Assembly (NCBI GenBank): GCA_022749755.1
Contig: CM040441.1
Location: forward strand, 4,902,741-4,966,740
Direction: 5' to 3'
DNA: 64,000 nt
Source of the DNA: Azadirachta indica
Lineage: Eukaryota; Streptophyta; Magnoliopsida; Sapindales; Meliaceae
Position 1 is the stretch's first letter. Every line of letters begins with the position of its first letter. The notes under the pieces were generated by a model. It saw nothing but the letters and a program-made list of their open reading frames with translations. It did not search any database and had not been told where the DNA came from. Positions 47,400 to 61,140 of this stretch are shown in pieces. The translations under genes were made by a program, and so were the position numbers.

Positions 47400-49030
47400 T
47401 CTTCACTTCACATTTGGCAGCAAGTAACTAATCCTAAGCCAATCAAGAAGTTGGGAGAAAGCAAACTCTTTTGATTAATAACAATAGCCTTACTAACGGC
47501 AATTCTCTCTAAGGAAACATTCACGAGAGAGGGGACTGCTATAACTTAAAAATTGTAATTCCTAAGTACAAGTTATCTCAAGTAATAAAGTTTGGAAGTT
47601 CAAGTGTCGGTCCTCAGGGAATACGTTATACAAAGTCCACAAGTCCAATGTCCAAATATTACAAGTCCAAATATCCAACTATTATAAAAAAAAATTGAAT
47701 TTTTTTTGGTTAAATTCATTATTATTAGATATTAGGGCATTAGGGATCCATTTTAATAATATGTATAGAAATTATTCTTAATCTTTTTTATATACACAAT
47801 TAAAAATTAATATATAAGTGATCTTAATAGAGAGATAAATAACATTTAAGCACAAGAAAATAAAAAGACTAACCTTTGAATTAATAGAGAGAGATTACAA
47901 ATTACCTTGCTCTTAATATGTAGAAAACATCCAAGCACTTAATGTACTATTTGTTAATAATGAATCAAGATTTCTAACAGATCAAAATAACTTGCAAAAT
48001 ATAATACTCAATCAATAGAAAAGTTGACAATAAAATACAAAACAAAGAATTAAAGAGTAAAATTATACAACCATCAAAAGTTCACCCTTAGCCCTATTTA
48101 TAAATATAGAAACACATTATATAAATAATACCAAAATTACACAAAGAAAGAATAGAAAATAAGAAAACAAAAACTTTCCCCATAACTTCTAACACTTTAT
48201 TTATATAGGCAAAACAAGATATACTTCACATATGTGAACACAAATTGTAAATTTTCAACTTAATTATATTCTGTCACATTGTAGCCCATTTGGACAATCA
48301 AATTCATTGAATTTGTTAAATCTATCTTCTTTAAAGTTGCATATGCCTTCATAAGCTTTCCAATGGTCTAAATTTTAGCCAAAATTGATTATGTATTGCA
48401 AGAGTTATGCTGAAAATGAGCAAAGGTGTTCAGTTTGTGTTTCTCCACCAATCTTCTATAATGATGGCTATTTTTTATAGGAAATGACTCCAAATTTGGG
48501 CAAGTATAAAATATAACAATTATAGTCTATCTACAATCTTTCCAAAAAATCCGACCGTATGATTATTGGATAGGTATGTGAGAAGATATGGCCTAAACAC
48601 GAAACTATGTTGGGCTGGCCCTCAACTGCAGTTGGGTTTTGTTAAAGCTCAATTTTGACCCAATAGATGCTTCAATTGGTCCAACCTCTCATTTACACTT
48701 TTGTGAAGGAATGAGTCCATGTTCTTCTAGCTCAAGAATCATATCAAGTGATGTTTTGGATTAAAAGATATGTTCATTATACAAAACCTGCACAAAACTA
48801 ATTAATAAGTCCAATTCTTATTTTAGAATTCAATATAAAGGAAAGTACTCAATTTTGGGGAAAATAATGACATTATTAAGTGAAAATCATAATATTTCTC
48901 TTGGTAAAATTATACTTTAAACTTTCATTAGGGACCTTATTCCACAAATCAACTGGAAGAAAATAAGCAAACAGTCAGATTAGGAAAAATACAAGGAAAA
49001 GGAAGCTAAAATCACAAGCCAAAATAGAGG
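47400..49030. other. Repetitive non-coding region, LTR-like
   Basis: The phrase CAAGTGTCGGTCCTCAGG at about 47601 within an AT-rich context resembles non-coding ends of plant Ty3 elements. The stretch 48440-48760 also reads like retroelement 3' non-coding sequence. No paired LTR found. Confidence 0.3.
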
Positions 49031-49039
49031 AAATGCAGC

Positions 49040-50065
49040 CATTTATGCTTCCAATCTTTATTTTAGGTTGGGGAGCCAGTCACCATCTTCTTGGTATAGG
49101 GTCGAGACCGAAGATAGTAGAACCCAAGATTACTTTTTGGATTCTTCTTCAACATGTATGTGTATCTAATTTCCTCGATGCTCGGGGGAGGAATCCCAAC
49201 AACAACCTAGATCACATTAAGTCAGACAATTACCTGTTAACCATTTCAATTCAATTGGTATGGGAGAATATCAAAGAAATAGATATAGATTATGCAAGCA
49301 AAATGCTTTTGGATCAATCTAAGCCATAGTGAAAAAGTTTATCATGAAAAGCTATCTCGCTCTCCTTTGGCTCACTAAGAAACTCATCCATCTCAAATAA
49401 CCTAAGGTAGATGTCATCAAGAATCTTATACATATTCCTATAGGCTTTGAGGTCAAAAATGGCTGCGAAAAATTCAAACCAATCTGCATTATATGGTTTA
49501 AACTTCCTGGCTGGATCAAGGACATTTCCAACATCCTCAGTCTTAATTTTTTCCAAATCACTACTCTCACTCAAGATATCATCCTTGATGTTCTAATTGC
49601 CATCCTTTATCCTAGAGGATGACTCCTCAAGTATTCCATGGGTTGGCTCCACACCTTTGGGCACTTCTATATGGCTTGAAATAGCCTCATCTTGAGCAGG
49701 AGTAGCTAGTCTACCTATCAGGCTATTTAAGTTTGGGAGAACATGCTGATCTTCAACACTAGTTCTTTGGGATCTATATTCTCTTGCACGTCATTAGAAG
49801 AACTATTAGTGATGACGATAGTCTCGGGTACCCTAGCCTCAGGATCTCTAGCTTCAGAGACATTATATTCGAGCAATGCAATTTCAGGCCCTCTAGCCTC
49901 AGCATAGGGGTAAACTACTTTTAAGGGAGTAGCTTTCTTAAAAGGGATTTCATCATAAATCAACAAGTAATCTCGTCTAACAGAAGGAGAAAGTATATTT
50001 CAGGCCTCATAATCAATACTGAACTCACTAGATAAAGACGATGAAGATATGCCGATGAAATCCAT
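49040..50065 (-). pseudogene. Unidentified minus-strand coding relic, possibly retroelement gag-like
   Basis: From ATG near 50062 the reading is MDFIGISSSSLSSEF, a stop, SVRRDYLLIYDEIPFKK, then an Ala/Pro/Glu-rich segment, later AYRNMYKILDDIYLRLFE, and near 49200-49080 VGIPPPSIEEIRYTYML. Numerous stops and frame changes. The ...PPSIEEIRY... wording recalls gag-like proteins of large non-autonomous plant LTR elements, but I cannot confirm this. Confidence 0.35.
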
Positions 50066-53000
50066 AAAACTTAAGTCATGCAAACAACTTAGTCACTAAA
50101 GGGATAAACCCTAAAACTACCAAACTCAAAACCAATTAGGTCAGGGAAAGTTCACTCAGGTTAGTATCTCTACATGATTACAATCTATATTTACAGTCAC
50201 TATTCCAATCATTTTCTACGCCCTGGTATGCGAATTAAATGTAAATTCCAAAACCTAAAATGTATCATACAAAAAGCTAAAACCTATCAAGCCAAACAAA
50301 ACCAATCGAGACGGTCTTAGAATCCCTAAGGTAAACAACCCAGAAAACCCACAAACGCATTGACCAACACACAAATATAACGAATGCAACATAAGTGTTT
50401 TCAATTTTTCCTAGCACGGAACTACACCACTTCACAAGACAAATACACAGAGAAAAACATATATGTCTTGCTACAAATCCAGAAATTTCACTAGTCAAAA
50501 GTGAAGAACGGAAAAAAGAAAGTAAGAATTCTCTTGTCGAAGGACTATCAGGTGAAACGAAGTTGTCAGAAAGAGCCAAAAATCTACAAAGCAAAAGGCG
50601 ATGCAACGAAACAGGGGCAACAAGAACAATAGAGGTAGCAGTTATTTTCCAGTTTTAGTAAGAGATTTCGACAAAGATGAAGAAGTGGAGAAGAGAGCAC
50701 GAATACACACCCGAGATGAAGGCTATTTCTTTAACTGTCATTGTTTTGCAGGCAAAGAAAAATATCCAAAAAGCTTGAAGATAAAATTTTCATTGTTTGA
50801 GGTCAAAGCTAGCAAATTTTTAGCATCAATAATATCTTTCTCATACATTGATTTCATTTGTTATTTATTAGGTTGTCAGTATATATATAGAAAAATCAAA
50901 AGCGTTTGAATGTTAAATAATTGACTATATCAAAAAATCTAGTTTACCTTTCTTTCATTCCTCTTGTTGTGCTAATTATATGCAACTCGTTGGATTGGGT
51001 CACGGATTGAATCAAGTGATGTTCACCCAATTATTTTGAGTTAAGAGAGTTATTGGTATTTCGAAATGTCTGGAGATCGAAAGAATGAATGTTGTGCTAA
51101 TGTCTGTAAAGTTATTATATTTCTACTTTTGCATCATTATATACATATTAAAAAAAAAGAAAAAATGGAAAAAAAAGAAACTATTATATAAACTCGTTCA
51201 TACTAATCCATTTTATTAATAGTCCAGGTTTGAACCTCGAACAATTAAAAAATTCAGCTATCAAATGTGCAAAATACCTTTTCATTTTTTCGGTTAAAAA
51301 AAATCGGGTCAAAACTAAAAAATTAATAGTTAACAAACAAAATTTAATAATAAAATAAATGATATATCTGAAATAGTCAGCAGTTAGTCCAAAAATAAAA
51401 AATATTTGGTACTTTTTACGTTTATTAAAATGAAAAAACTTACTTTTTTCCCTAGTCCACCATATTATCCCTACATTATATTCGGTTATTGTAATTAAAT
51501 ATTCGTATTAGTCAATACATAAAGTTTATAGTATTAATTAATTAGTTAGACAATTATTTTTCATGCAAATTATAAAATATAAACTGATAAACACTATCTT
51601 ATAAACGTAATATTAATTAAACTATTTTATTTATAAATTATATAAAAAATATTATAATCATACCACGTGAATTTATAAATCTTCACACAAAATCAACCTT
51701 AACTGAATTGGTAGAGCGAACGGACAGTAATGGCTAACCCATCACCGTTTATATTTCCTCGTCCATTGAAAAACAAAACAAAACAAAACAAAAAAGAAAA
51801 AGACGAATTTTACAATCTGACTTGATTCAGAAATTAAGTGAAATAAATCAACGTTCTAAACAAGGATATAACAATCCGCAATCTACTTCAAAGGGCTCCA
51901 AGACTTTAGTTTAATTAGAGCCATTAACTTATTTTTCCAGTACCAGTAATTATTGATATCATCATTACTGTTGTGGTCTATTGTTTAAATATGTAATAGA
52001 CAAATTGAAATTTTTTACGAGTTTTATTATTATCTTTATGATATATTGAGCTACTATATTTTTGAAGTTTCAGCAGTTATAAAAAAATTATGTATAAAAT
52101 ATTGTTGTTGTTGGGTCAAGCACAAGGGAAGTGAATTAGAAAAGAAATTTTATTAATTTAGTTATAAAAAATACAGACATATATATACATTTGATTTTAT
52201 ATAATTTTTTATATTATTTCTATATCAGTAAATTAGTATTCTTGAAATAGTTGAGACTAAATCTCATATGCACATAATTTATAGTATATTAATCATGCAT
52301 TAAATATATGAAAGGAATTTTATTAATTTAGTTTATAAAAAACACAGACATATATATACATTTGATTTTATATAATTTTTTTATATTTTTATATATCAAT
52401 AAATTAGTATTCTGTATATAGTTGAGACTAAATCTCATATTTACATAATTTATAGTATATTAATTATGCATTAAATATATTAATTAAATTTAATTTTAAC
52501 CATTAAAAAGTATAAATTCAATAGTTGATCGAAAAAAAGAGATATAAAAAATTATATAAAACTAAAAGCCTGTTGATTTTTTCACACAAATATATATATA
52601 TATATATATCCATGCATGCAAGAATTTTGTGACACCAACAAATTAGTAATTACGAAAAAACTAATCTACTCAATTATCTTATTAAGTGTATTATTTAAAG
52701 TCAATAATGTTCATAGTCTTAATTCACAAAGATCAATTTTTTCACAATTGTGAGCTACAAATTGATAGAATACGTTTTTATAAATCTAATAACGTCAAAA
52801 TTATTTACTTTCATTAATTAATTTATTTTATATTTTTATTGAAACAATGTTGTATCTGAATTTGTAGAGCGAAAGGCCAATAATTGATGACCCATCACCT
52901 TATAAATTTCTCCGTCCATGGGGAGTCAAAACAAAACAAAGAAGAAAAAGACACCCCGAGAATGAGGACACTATTTTAAAAGCTAGCTTGACTTAGAAAG

Positions 53001-53532
53001 TTAAATAAGTGTACGTCAAAGGTTTAAAATAAAAATCTATATTTATTTTTGCAATTAAAAATAAAAATCTATTCATGCTGAAAAAGTTAATAGTTAACAA
53101 ATGAAATAAATGATATATTTAAAATAGTCAGCACTTAGTCCAAAGGTAAGAAAAAAAAATTAATATTTTTCTCGTCTATTAAAATGGGAAAGACAAATTT
53201 TTTTTTTTAGTTTACCCTGCATACCTATATTATATTTGGCTATTGTTTTTAAATATCCTTATTAATCAATATATTACGTCTAGACAAATTTTTTATACAA
53301 ATTAATACAAGACTCGCTATCATATAGACATAATATTGCTTATATTTTTTAAATGACATTAATTTTATATTTTTATTGAAATAATAGAATTATACCACTT
53401 GATTTATATATAACGATGCCTCACACAATCTAGCTTAATTGGAAGAGCGAATGGACAGAAGTGACTAACTTAGGGAAAGGTTTTCCCTTTATGGAGATTT
53501 GAATTAACAAGTCTACATATATGAGGGAAAGT
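50066..53532. other. Intergenic with repeats, no gene seen
   Basis: The moderately GC-balanced stretch 50280-50700 has ORFs on both strands without domains. 51180-53500 contains three diverged occurrences of a TAGAGCGAA-GGACAGTAA module (about 51713, 52865, 53443) with surrounding similarity, and an AAAAC run at about 51770-51795. Confidence 0.55.
52141..52480 (+). repeat. Tandem duplication, 171-base unit
   Basis: Units 52141-52311 and 52312-52480 both run from GAATTTTATTAATTTAGTT through ATATATATACATTTGATTTT and GAGACTAAATCTCATAT to GCATTAAATATAT, with modest divergence. Confidence 0.9.
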
Positions 53533-53540
53533 TTTGTATG

Positions 53541-55678
53541 ATTGGAGGTGTCAAATGGGCTGGCCCGACCCGGTTCGAAACAGGTCCAAATCATAAACTC
53601 TGTAGGTACGGTCCATAAACAGTGTCAGCCCAACATGGTACAGAAGTGAGGCTGGGATGAGTGGAGGTGTTGAGCCCATAGGTTAAACTTGGCACGAGTC
53701 CATGATGGGCCGCCCAATGAGTTAGGCTTTCAATAAAAAGATTTTGGTACATTTGTTGCAATTCAAACTCATGACCTAAAAAACACAAGGAACAACATTA
53801 CCACTAAACCAACTCCATTTATGCATTGGAATTTATAAATAAAATATATTTAATCACATATTAACATTTAGTAAATTTATTAAATATATTATTTTTGAAT
53901 TGTTATTATTAATGCCAAATAATTGTATAATCTAACCATAATTTTATCTTTAACAATTATTTAAATATAATTTTATTATAATTATTTGAAGGAACAATTA
54001 TTATATTTTAATGTCATAATTTTTTTAATTCTAATAAATATTTATTTTTTTATAAATTAATTGGTAAAAAAAGATAATTAACAATAATCATCAATTTGAT
54101 TAAGACAATTAAATAATTTATGTAAAATATTGTCAGTAATAAAAATTTTGCTAGAATAAAATATCAAATTTAATTGACACATTTACTATAACTTCTCTAC
54201 TAACCTATTAAAAAAAAAAGTGTAGTAGTAAATTATGATGTAGTTTTTAATAAAATTGATAAATTTAGAGAAAATATATTAAATAAATCTTAGAGTTTTT
54301 TACTTTTTGATAATTTTGAAGAAAAATATTTTATTTGGTAGATAAGAAAATGATATTTGAAAAGAAAAAGATATTCTTTAAGAAATTCTTTATTTTGTTA
54401 ATCTTATATTAGTATATTACAAGAAATTAATTCATTAACTACAAATTGGTTATTTTATTTGACATAAATTTATTACTTTTATTTTGTCAAAAATTATTGT
54501 TCTAATTATCAAAAATTATTTAATTTTGTTGGTTTTTATTATTTTAGCAAATTTCTTTATTAAAAAATAAATTTAAAAACATTCTAAAATTAATTAAATT
54601 AAAAATTTGTAAATAATTATGAAGGATTTAATTGACTAAATGAAAAAAATTATAATTTGTATTGCTTGTGTGCTCTAGAAAGACAAGAATTCAATATAAC
54701 AGTAAAAATACTCCAATAATTACGGGTTTTGCTTTTAAAATTTATAATTTGAAATTGAAATTTAAAATTTATTTTGGTTTAGAAATTTTACACTAAAAGA
54801 TTTATGTATTTATAAGATTATAATGATTCATTGATTATTATAACATTATATTATATATTTTAATTTGGATTATTAATAATCGATAACTGTTATCAATTAT
54901 TTTGTGAAGAAATCAAATATTTATTTTTATTATTTTATCTTAATTATGTTATTTTAATGAGATGTGAAATAGGAAAACCTAATTTTTTAAAACTATTTTA
55001 AATATGTATTCCAATCAATAATTTTTCTTTTAAATTTACATTAAGTTTAATATAGACCATTGTAAAATTAAATTATTATATAAATTTTTAAATTCTAAAT
55101 CTACAGATGACACAAGTCGCCCATATCATTTTATCTTTTCCCTTATAATCACTCGTTGTCTATTATAGATGGCAATATTTTTCATAAATATAAATTACTT
55201 TGATGATTGTTAATGTTATGTATAAAATTTTTTATTTTTATGGTTTTATTAAAGATAATAATAGTTATAATTATAAAATTTGAATCAGCTTAAATTATAA
55301 AATTATTTTTTTATCAATATAAATTAAAGATATACTATTCGTTAAATATTGTTTATTTATATAAATTTTACAAATAAATGTCATTGACCTAATGGTAATT
55401 TTTTTGATTATTGTTTGATGTTTTGTGTTCGATTCCTTTCATTGTCAAATTTTTAAAATAATTTTGCAAAGTCAAAACAACCATGGCTCAGCTTGTCAAC
55501 ACAAACTTGGCACGGCCTACATGAGCTAGACTTCATGAGCTATATCGAGTCTAAAATTTGTAAAGTAAGTTTGGTTCGGCCCGACACGACTATTGTGCGT
55601 GCCTAGGTCGACCTGACAGGCCAGCCTGCTTAGGTTTCAATTTCGTGAGTCAGGCTGGCCCAACCCATTTGCCACCTC
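53541..55678. mobile_element. Non-autonomous hAT-like DNA transposon
   Basis: The left end reads (ATTG)GAGGTGTCAAATGGGCTGG and the right end GGCTGGCCCAACCCATTTGC then CACCTC, i.e. inverted ends of about 26 bases. Subterminal regions are GC-rich with repeated GGCCC/GGCCG words on both sides. Flanks TTTGTATG (53533-53540) and TTTGAATG (55679-55686) form a candidate 8-base target duplication with one mismatch. About 2.1 kb, interior AT-rich, no transposase frame. Confidence 0.7.
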
Positions 55679-55686
55679 TTTGAATG

Positions 55687-56456
55687 AGATTATATCAGTT
55701 TTCTATAACAAGACTTACAATGCAAGGATATAATTGACTTTAGGTGTCCTTTATTTATTTATAATAATATTTTCAACACTTTCATATAGTTTAATGTGTC
55801 ACAGTCAAATTACTCACATATAATTAATATAGTTTATTTTTACTTATTTATTTGTTCTTGTCAAAATATCATTCATTAGCCTCAGCACATTGATTTATAT
55901 AATTAAATTTTTCTCTCTTCAATATACACGTATGCAGGACTTTTGTCCTAGAGGATTATCATTGGTTAATTGATTTATTTATGTTGTTGGGGTTGAAGAT
56001 TGAGATGACAATTTTTCAAATACCCCACTACTAATTAACTAACTTAAATAAGAAAAGTACCAAATGCAGCAAAGCCTCCGCGGCCGTGTGATTAATTTTA
56101 TAATTAAAATTAAAAGTTGGTAAACTTTAATATAAAATTTTAACTACTCCTTTAGCCCTAATTTTATATTTATGAGTTTTTGAATTTATTTACTTTTTTA
56201 TATTAATAAAGTTTATGTTATTAATTTTGTTGTTTGAATTGTGCTTATTTTAATAAAATTTATGCCTTTAAATTCATTAATTTATGGTAGTAATCAACAC
56301 TGTCACATCAACTTATAAATGAATTTACATAAAAGCTTATAAAACAATTTTATCTCTTACTTTACAAACTTACATAAAGTACAACATTTGAAAAGCACGT
56401 AAACTACATCATGAAAATACCCAAATCAACATTTTCAAAATATTTTGTTAGAGAGA
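55687..56456. other. Intergenic, no gene seen
   Basis: AT-rich, no coding signal on either strand. Confidence 0.6.
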
Positions 56457-56650
56457 ATATCTGATACCCTCTGCTTTAGATTTAATATTCCATTACTCTC
56501 TTAAATTTTGACTAATACTCTATCACCACCTATCTTAATTTTCATTATGATTAATAGTTATTTTTTAAGTATTAAGCAGGGGGGATAGAGTATTAATTAA
56601 AGTTTAGGGGATAATCGGGTATTCAACATAAAAGCAGGAAATATTGGGCA
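56457..56650. mobile_element. Palindromic MITE
   Basis: Left arm (...GATACCCTCTGCTTTAGATT...ACTAATACTCTATCACC) pairs with the right arm (GGGGATAGAGTATTAATTAA...GGGTATTCAACATAAAAGC), arms of about 70 bases around a 45-base centre. Target duplication not resolved. Confidence 0.6.
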
Positions 56651-56931
56651 TTTTCCCATTTTGCCACACCATAAACTCCACAACATCATAATTTTTTGTT
56701 GAAACCGTTAAAAGTATGTTGCCATAACCTACAAGAATGAATACTAAAGAATGTCAATAATAATCTCAGGAATATAAAAAAAAAAAAATCATGTGCAAGT
56801 TCTGTTTGATTAATTTCTTTGTTCTCTGTAAATGAAAACAACTAGACTTTTTAATATTAGGAATCAACTAGACTTTGCAAATGCATTAATTTTTTTAGTA
56901 GTTTGATTTGCCCTGAGATGCCATTGTATTT

Positions 56932-57071
56932 ACACTTGATTCCTACAACAAGCGGTATTTCCTAATTGAAAAATGCTTATTGAAGATCCCGAACGTTGAT
57001 TGCTGAACCACCCAGGAATTTCACTTCCAGGTACACAAATGCTGACTCCATATGGTGTAGCAATTTCCTGT
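56932..57071 (-). pseudogene. TNL C-JID domain relic
   Basis: Minus-strand exon after an AACTTACAG acceptor reads GVSICVPGSEIPGWFSNQ, then RSGSSISIFQLG, and stops at 56932. This is the start of the C-terminal jelly-roll (C-JID) domain of TNLs, truncated after about 45 codons. No LRR exon lies to its right, where copy C begins. Confidence 0.75.
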
Positions 57072-57394
57072 AAGTTGAAAATCATGAATTCTGATGTAAC
57101 GAGTGTTGAATTTATTTTCCACATTTAGTGGACTAGCATAATCATTCCTTTGACTTTCAATTTAATTGGATTAACCTATAACTAATGTGAAATATAATTG
57201 AAGTATATATCTTAGATTTATTTATTGGTGATTTCACATTCGTTTTTTATGCACCCATAGTAATAGGATAATTTTTTTAACAAGTATGCATTAACTCATA
57301 ATAGAATGGGTTATTTTAGTGTTTTTACACGAGAAGTCCCTACTCTCACCCTATTCATTCAGCGTAATTATTTTCAACCTGAGACTAAAAAATC

Positions 57395-60075
57395 TCTCTC
57401 AGTTTTCTTAGAGATTTCTATTACACATTTGCACATCAATCACCTTTTATTGAGTAATTATTGAAAGAAAAAAGGAACGCAGAGAATAAATAGAAAGCAG
57501 CAAATATTATTGGTGTCCATATTTTTTATGCAACCGAAAAAAACATAAAAAGGTCAAAAAAAAAGAGAAGAGAAAAGCAACGAAAGAAAATTTGACAACA
57601 CAACTATCGAAAAGCTGAGGGAAAATAATAAAAGGACGTTAAGAAAAGGATTTAAATGGAGCCCAGCAAAGTGCTATCAAAATGTAAAGTAAATAGTAAA
57701 AAGAATTAAGGAACCTTTTAGTTGTAAATCATTTGATTAAGCTAAATGGAGCTTTAATCTAGTTAAAACTTATTAATTGGACCACATAATACTGTAATAT
57801 GAAAAGGAAGAATGTAAAGAAAAAATGTAAATTTTCTCACAAGTTTTCTATGATTTTCTTAGAACTTTGCTGTATCATGTCTATCTTCTATGTTTTTTTA
57901 ATATATAGTGCAATCATGAAAAAATTAGAAAGAAAACAAAAAAAAGTATTTGACAAAGTTAAATAAATAAATTCTCGCCGTTTCAAAAATATAGTTTTCT
58001 AACAACTAACTTTCAGTAATTAGACTCTCCATCGTGTGAAAGAAATGGGCTGCCTATGCCATTGGAGTCAAGCAAACACATAATAGAGGTTCAAGAGCAC
58101 AACATTCTCCTGGCCAAAATTGAAGAGCCTAACAACTGCTAACTCACAGTAGAAAACAAGAAAACAATACAATGCCGCTGTAGAATCAGCTACTTCTGTG
58201 ATCGTATGCACAGCAAATTGCAAGAACTTCATATGGTTTTTGAGGGTGATGATTACACATATCATTTATACTCATAATCCGTATACTAGGGTTTCCTTAT
58301 CTGCGCAAGCTCACCTAAGGTGTAGACAGCACTACAAAAGTTGTTTTCTGCATAAACAACAGCTAGAATCATGCAACTACAAGGGAAAAGGCTACGAGTA
58401 TGAATGACTGCTTTCACATCGTGTCTTTGATGGGATACCTGTTTTCATTTTTCCTTTTTCAGATTTATAACTTAAATTTTTTTCCTTATTTTAATTCGCT
58501 GTTTTTTTAACTTAATTAATGTTATAATTATCAAGTTTTTAAACATATTTAAAATATTGAAATGATTTAAATTGAATTAAAGTCAGAGAAAAAAAACAGT
58601 AAATCAAAATACACATGCATACAAATAAATAACCTTTTAATAAATATCCACATTTTGAATTAAGATATTGTAGCCTTAAAATCACATTTGTTGTGAAAAT
58701 AAGCTCTAAATTTTAAATATTAATAAAAAATTAGGTGAATCTCACAAAAAGTTAATTTTACCATAATTTTACCAAACACTTTTTTTAACTTTACCCTTAA
58801 ATTTTAGTGATCAACAAAACCAAATATTTCCTAAATATATTCAGCAAAAGAATTTTAATAATAATTTCCCATCTCTAAAAAATGCTTTAAACTAATTAAG
58901 ATAAGTAAACAACAAAGATTGACAATGGACAGTACAGAGGCGAAAATTTGTCACTTTTATTTGTAAGCCAAAACTAAATCAAGCAAAGGGAAGAAGGTAG
59001 GGTGTAAAATTCATTAGAATTCAAATAGTTTTTGAATTATACATATTATTTATATTTATTATCTTTTGCAAAGTGCTAGGTTATATTTGAAGTAAAATTC
59101 ATTAGAATTTAAATAGATAATATTATAAATATTTCAAAAATATATTAAGTTAAACGGGTGACACAAATTACAGTCTACTCATCCCATTTAACATTCATAC
59201 AGCAAAAAGCTTTTATTTTAAGAGATTCTTTCCTTGTATAAGCCAACGTTCATGTACCTAGAACATATGAATAGATACAATGCGGACACCCCTTATTTTA
59301 AAACCTTACTATGATAAAGGGCAAAGCAAAAGAAACACGGTAATAAGGGGAGGGCTCAAGTATCATTTTAAAGGTTAGCTCTTCAGAATTTCACTTGGAT
59401 TAATTTATAGTTAGTCATGCTATTTGTAAATATAACTCACACTCATGGTTGTAATTGATTAAGAAGTGTTCAATTTATTCTTAATTACATCCAACTTAGT
59501 CGCATCAATGTAAACATTTCTTTTTTTTTTTTTATTTTAGTTATGAACATAGTTGTTAGGATTGTACAACAAAAATTTATATAAAAAATTGTTTTCACGT
59601 ACCTTAAGATTTTGGATGAGAGTGAGATTTTATACACAAAATATTAAATTTTTACTTTTTACTTTTTACTTTTTACTTTTTATTACTCGAATCTGGGATG
59701 CATGGTCTATAAGCGTCAAGCGTGCCCCACCGGATCTATGTTTAAGAGACACTGCTTTAGTATAGTGATATGGAAACAAGAGTAACAAAGTGTTAAATAT
59801 GGGATCTCATTTTGATGCGTCAATCAAATTGAGTTGAGTGGAAAACCTAGAAATGGAGCTTGGTCTTTTGTAGTCAATTATGCTAATGAATGTCGAAGTA
59901 TTTTATGTTAATTTTTTTCAATTAAGATAGAAAGCTGGGTTCTCCTTTTAATCGATATATCAAATTATGAGTTTGTGATTATACATTTCAAATGAAACTT
60001 TTAGTTGCAATTAGAAGAACTGAAGCAAATGATTTTCTTTTGTGTTTTTGTTTTAATTTAAATATATTAGGGACG
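57395..60075 (+). repeat. Segmental duplication, copy C, left part
   Basis: Diverged match to copy A from about 10155 (TTCACATCAATC...TTTTATTGAGTAA) through the GGGCTGCCTAT-GCCATTGGAGTCAAG block (58048) to about 14530, with internal losses and some reordering near 59800-59900. It lacks the hAT MITE (empty site near 59289). A TTTTTAC tandem run at about 59650-59683 is private. No gene seen. Confidence 0.75.
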
Positions 60076-60108
60076 TAGGGGGATAGCAAGTGGGATAAAA
60101 AAACATCT

Positions 60109-61138
60109 TGTCGAATACCGAATTTCGTTCGATTATTTGAAATAGTGGGTTAGATAAATATTCTAACGAACGGGATTAGATGTTGTTTTAACCCTAACGA
60201 TTCGAAACACGAGTGTCAAGATAACAATCCCATGAGAGACAAAATCAAAAGGAATATTTTATTGAATGAAAGATTGTTTTTAAAATAATAACATAAGCTC
60301 TCTATGTATAGTAAAGAAAATTCAGTATTACAAGTCAACTCAAATAAGAAAAAGAATTCCTACTTAAATAAGAAAACTAAGAATTAAATAACAAATTAAA
60401 TTGGTAAGAATAAAAGACTTTCTAAACTAATTAAAATTTAAAATTGTCCTACATCATATTCTCCTCTCTTAAAGAAAACTCGTCCTCAAGTTTTGTCTAG
60501 CGGATGAAACTTATAATGTAACATTAAATTATTTGGTAACTTAAAAGAGTGGCTCTTCTCAGCAAACTTCTTTAAAACTTGAAAGTACTCAAAATTTATC
60601 CTTTTCTTGCACTTATGTGTGGCCCTTTGAAAAAATGTATACTTGTAATAATAAAGTACTTTCAAATTTCTCATAATTCTTCTTAAGTTTCGCTCAATGT
60701 ACTCACCAATTAAATTTGTCTTTATAGCAAAAACTTCTTCAAGGACAACCTTCATGTCTTCGATATGAATAGGTAGAACCATGTCAATGATAGGCAGGTC
60801 TTCGACTTGAATTTTTTGTACATGCTCAATTTTTAAATTAAGATCATATAAGACCTCTTTTTATACAATTTCTGACACGTCCTCTATTTTTTTTTTAAGC
60901 TCATCTTCAGACACTATCTTATGGTCAACCTTAACCATATTATCAGATATTTTGTGAGATACATTATCAATAATATCTCTAATAACTCTATCAAAGTCAA
61001 GCTTTAGTTGCGCTTCGATTTCTTTGGCTAAAAGAATGGCATATGGTAGTGTATAGATAGTATATAACAGCATTCGATTTCTTATATCGGCATTGAGCCC
61101 TTCCAAAAGTCTCTTAACTAAAAGCTCTTCACTCTCAT
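60109..61138 (-). mobile_element. Non-autonomous retroelement 3' half, gag-like, inserted in copy C
   Basis: Minus strand. A gag-like frame (61138-60861; EELLVKRLLEGLNADIRNRM) continues in broken frames (60782-60486; DMVLPIHIEDMKVVLEEVF, ending LDKT*) straight to a polypurine tract (AAGAGAGGAGAATATGA) and an LTR from TGTAGGAC at 60453 to TTCGACA at 60109, 345 bases. No protease, RT or integrase lies between gag and PPT. The 5' LTR is missing. It interrupts copy C between AATATATTA and AAAAGTAAG. A related fragment is at 21282-21895. Confidence 0.75.
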
Positions 61139-61140
61139 AA

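Noticed and set aside
51700..51740. GGTAGAGCGAACGGACAG segment resembling a tRNA D-arm
   Set aside because: No acceptor stem, anticodon or T-loop could be built around it here or at 53436; it is part of a dispersed repeat.
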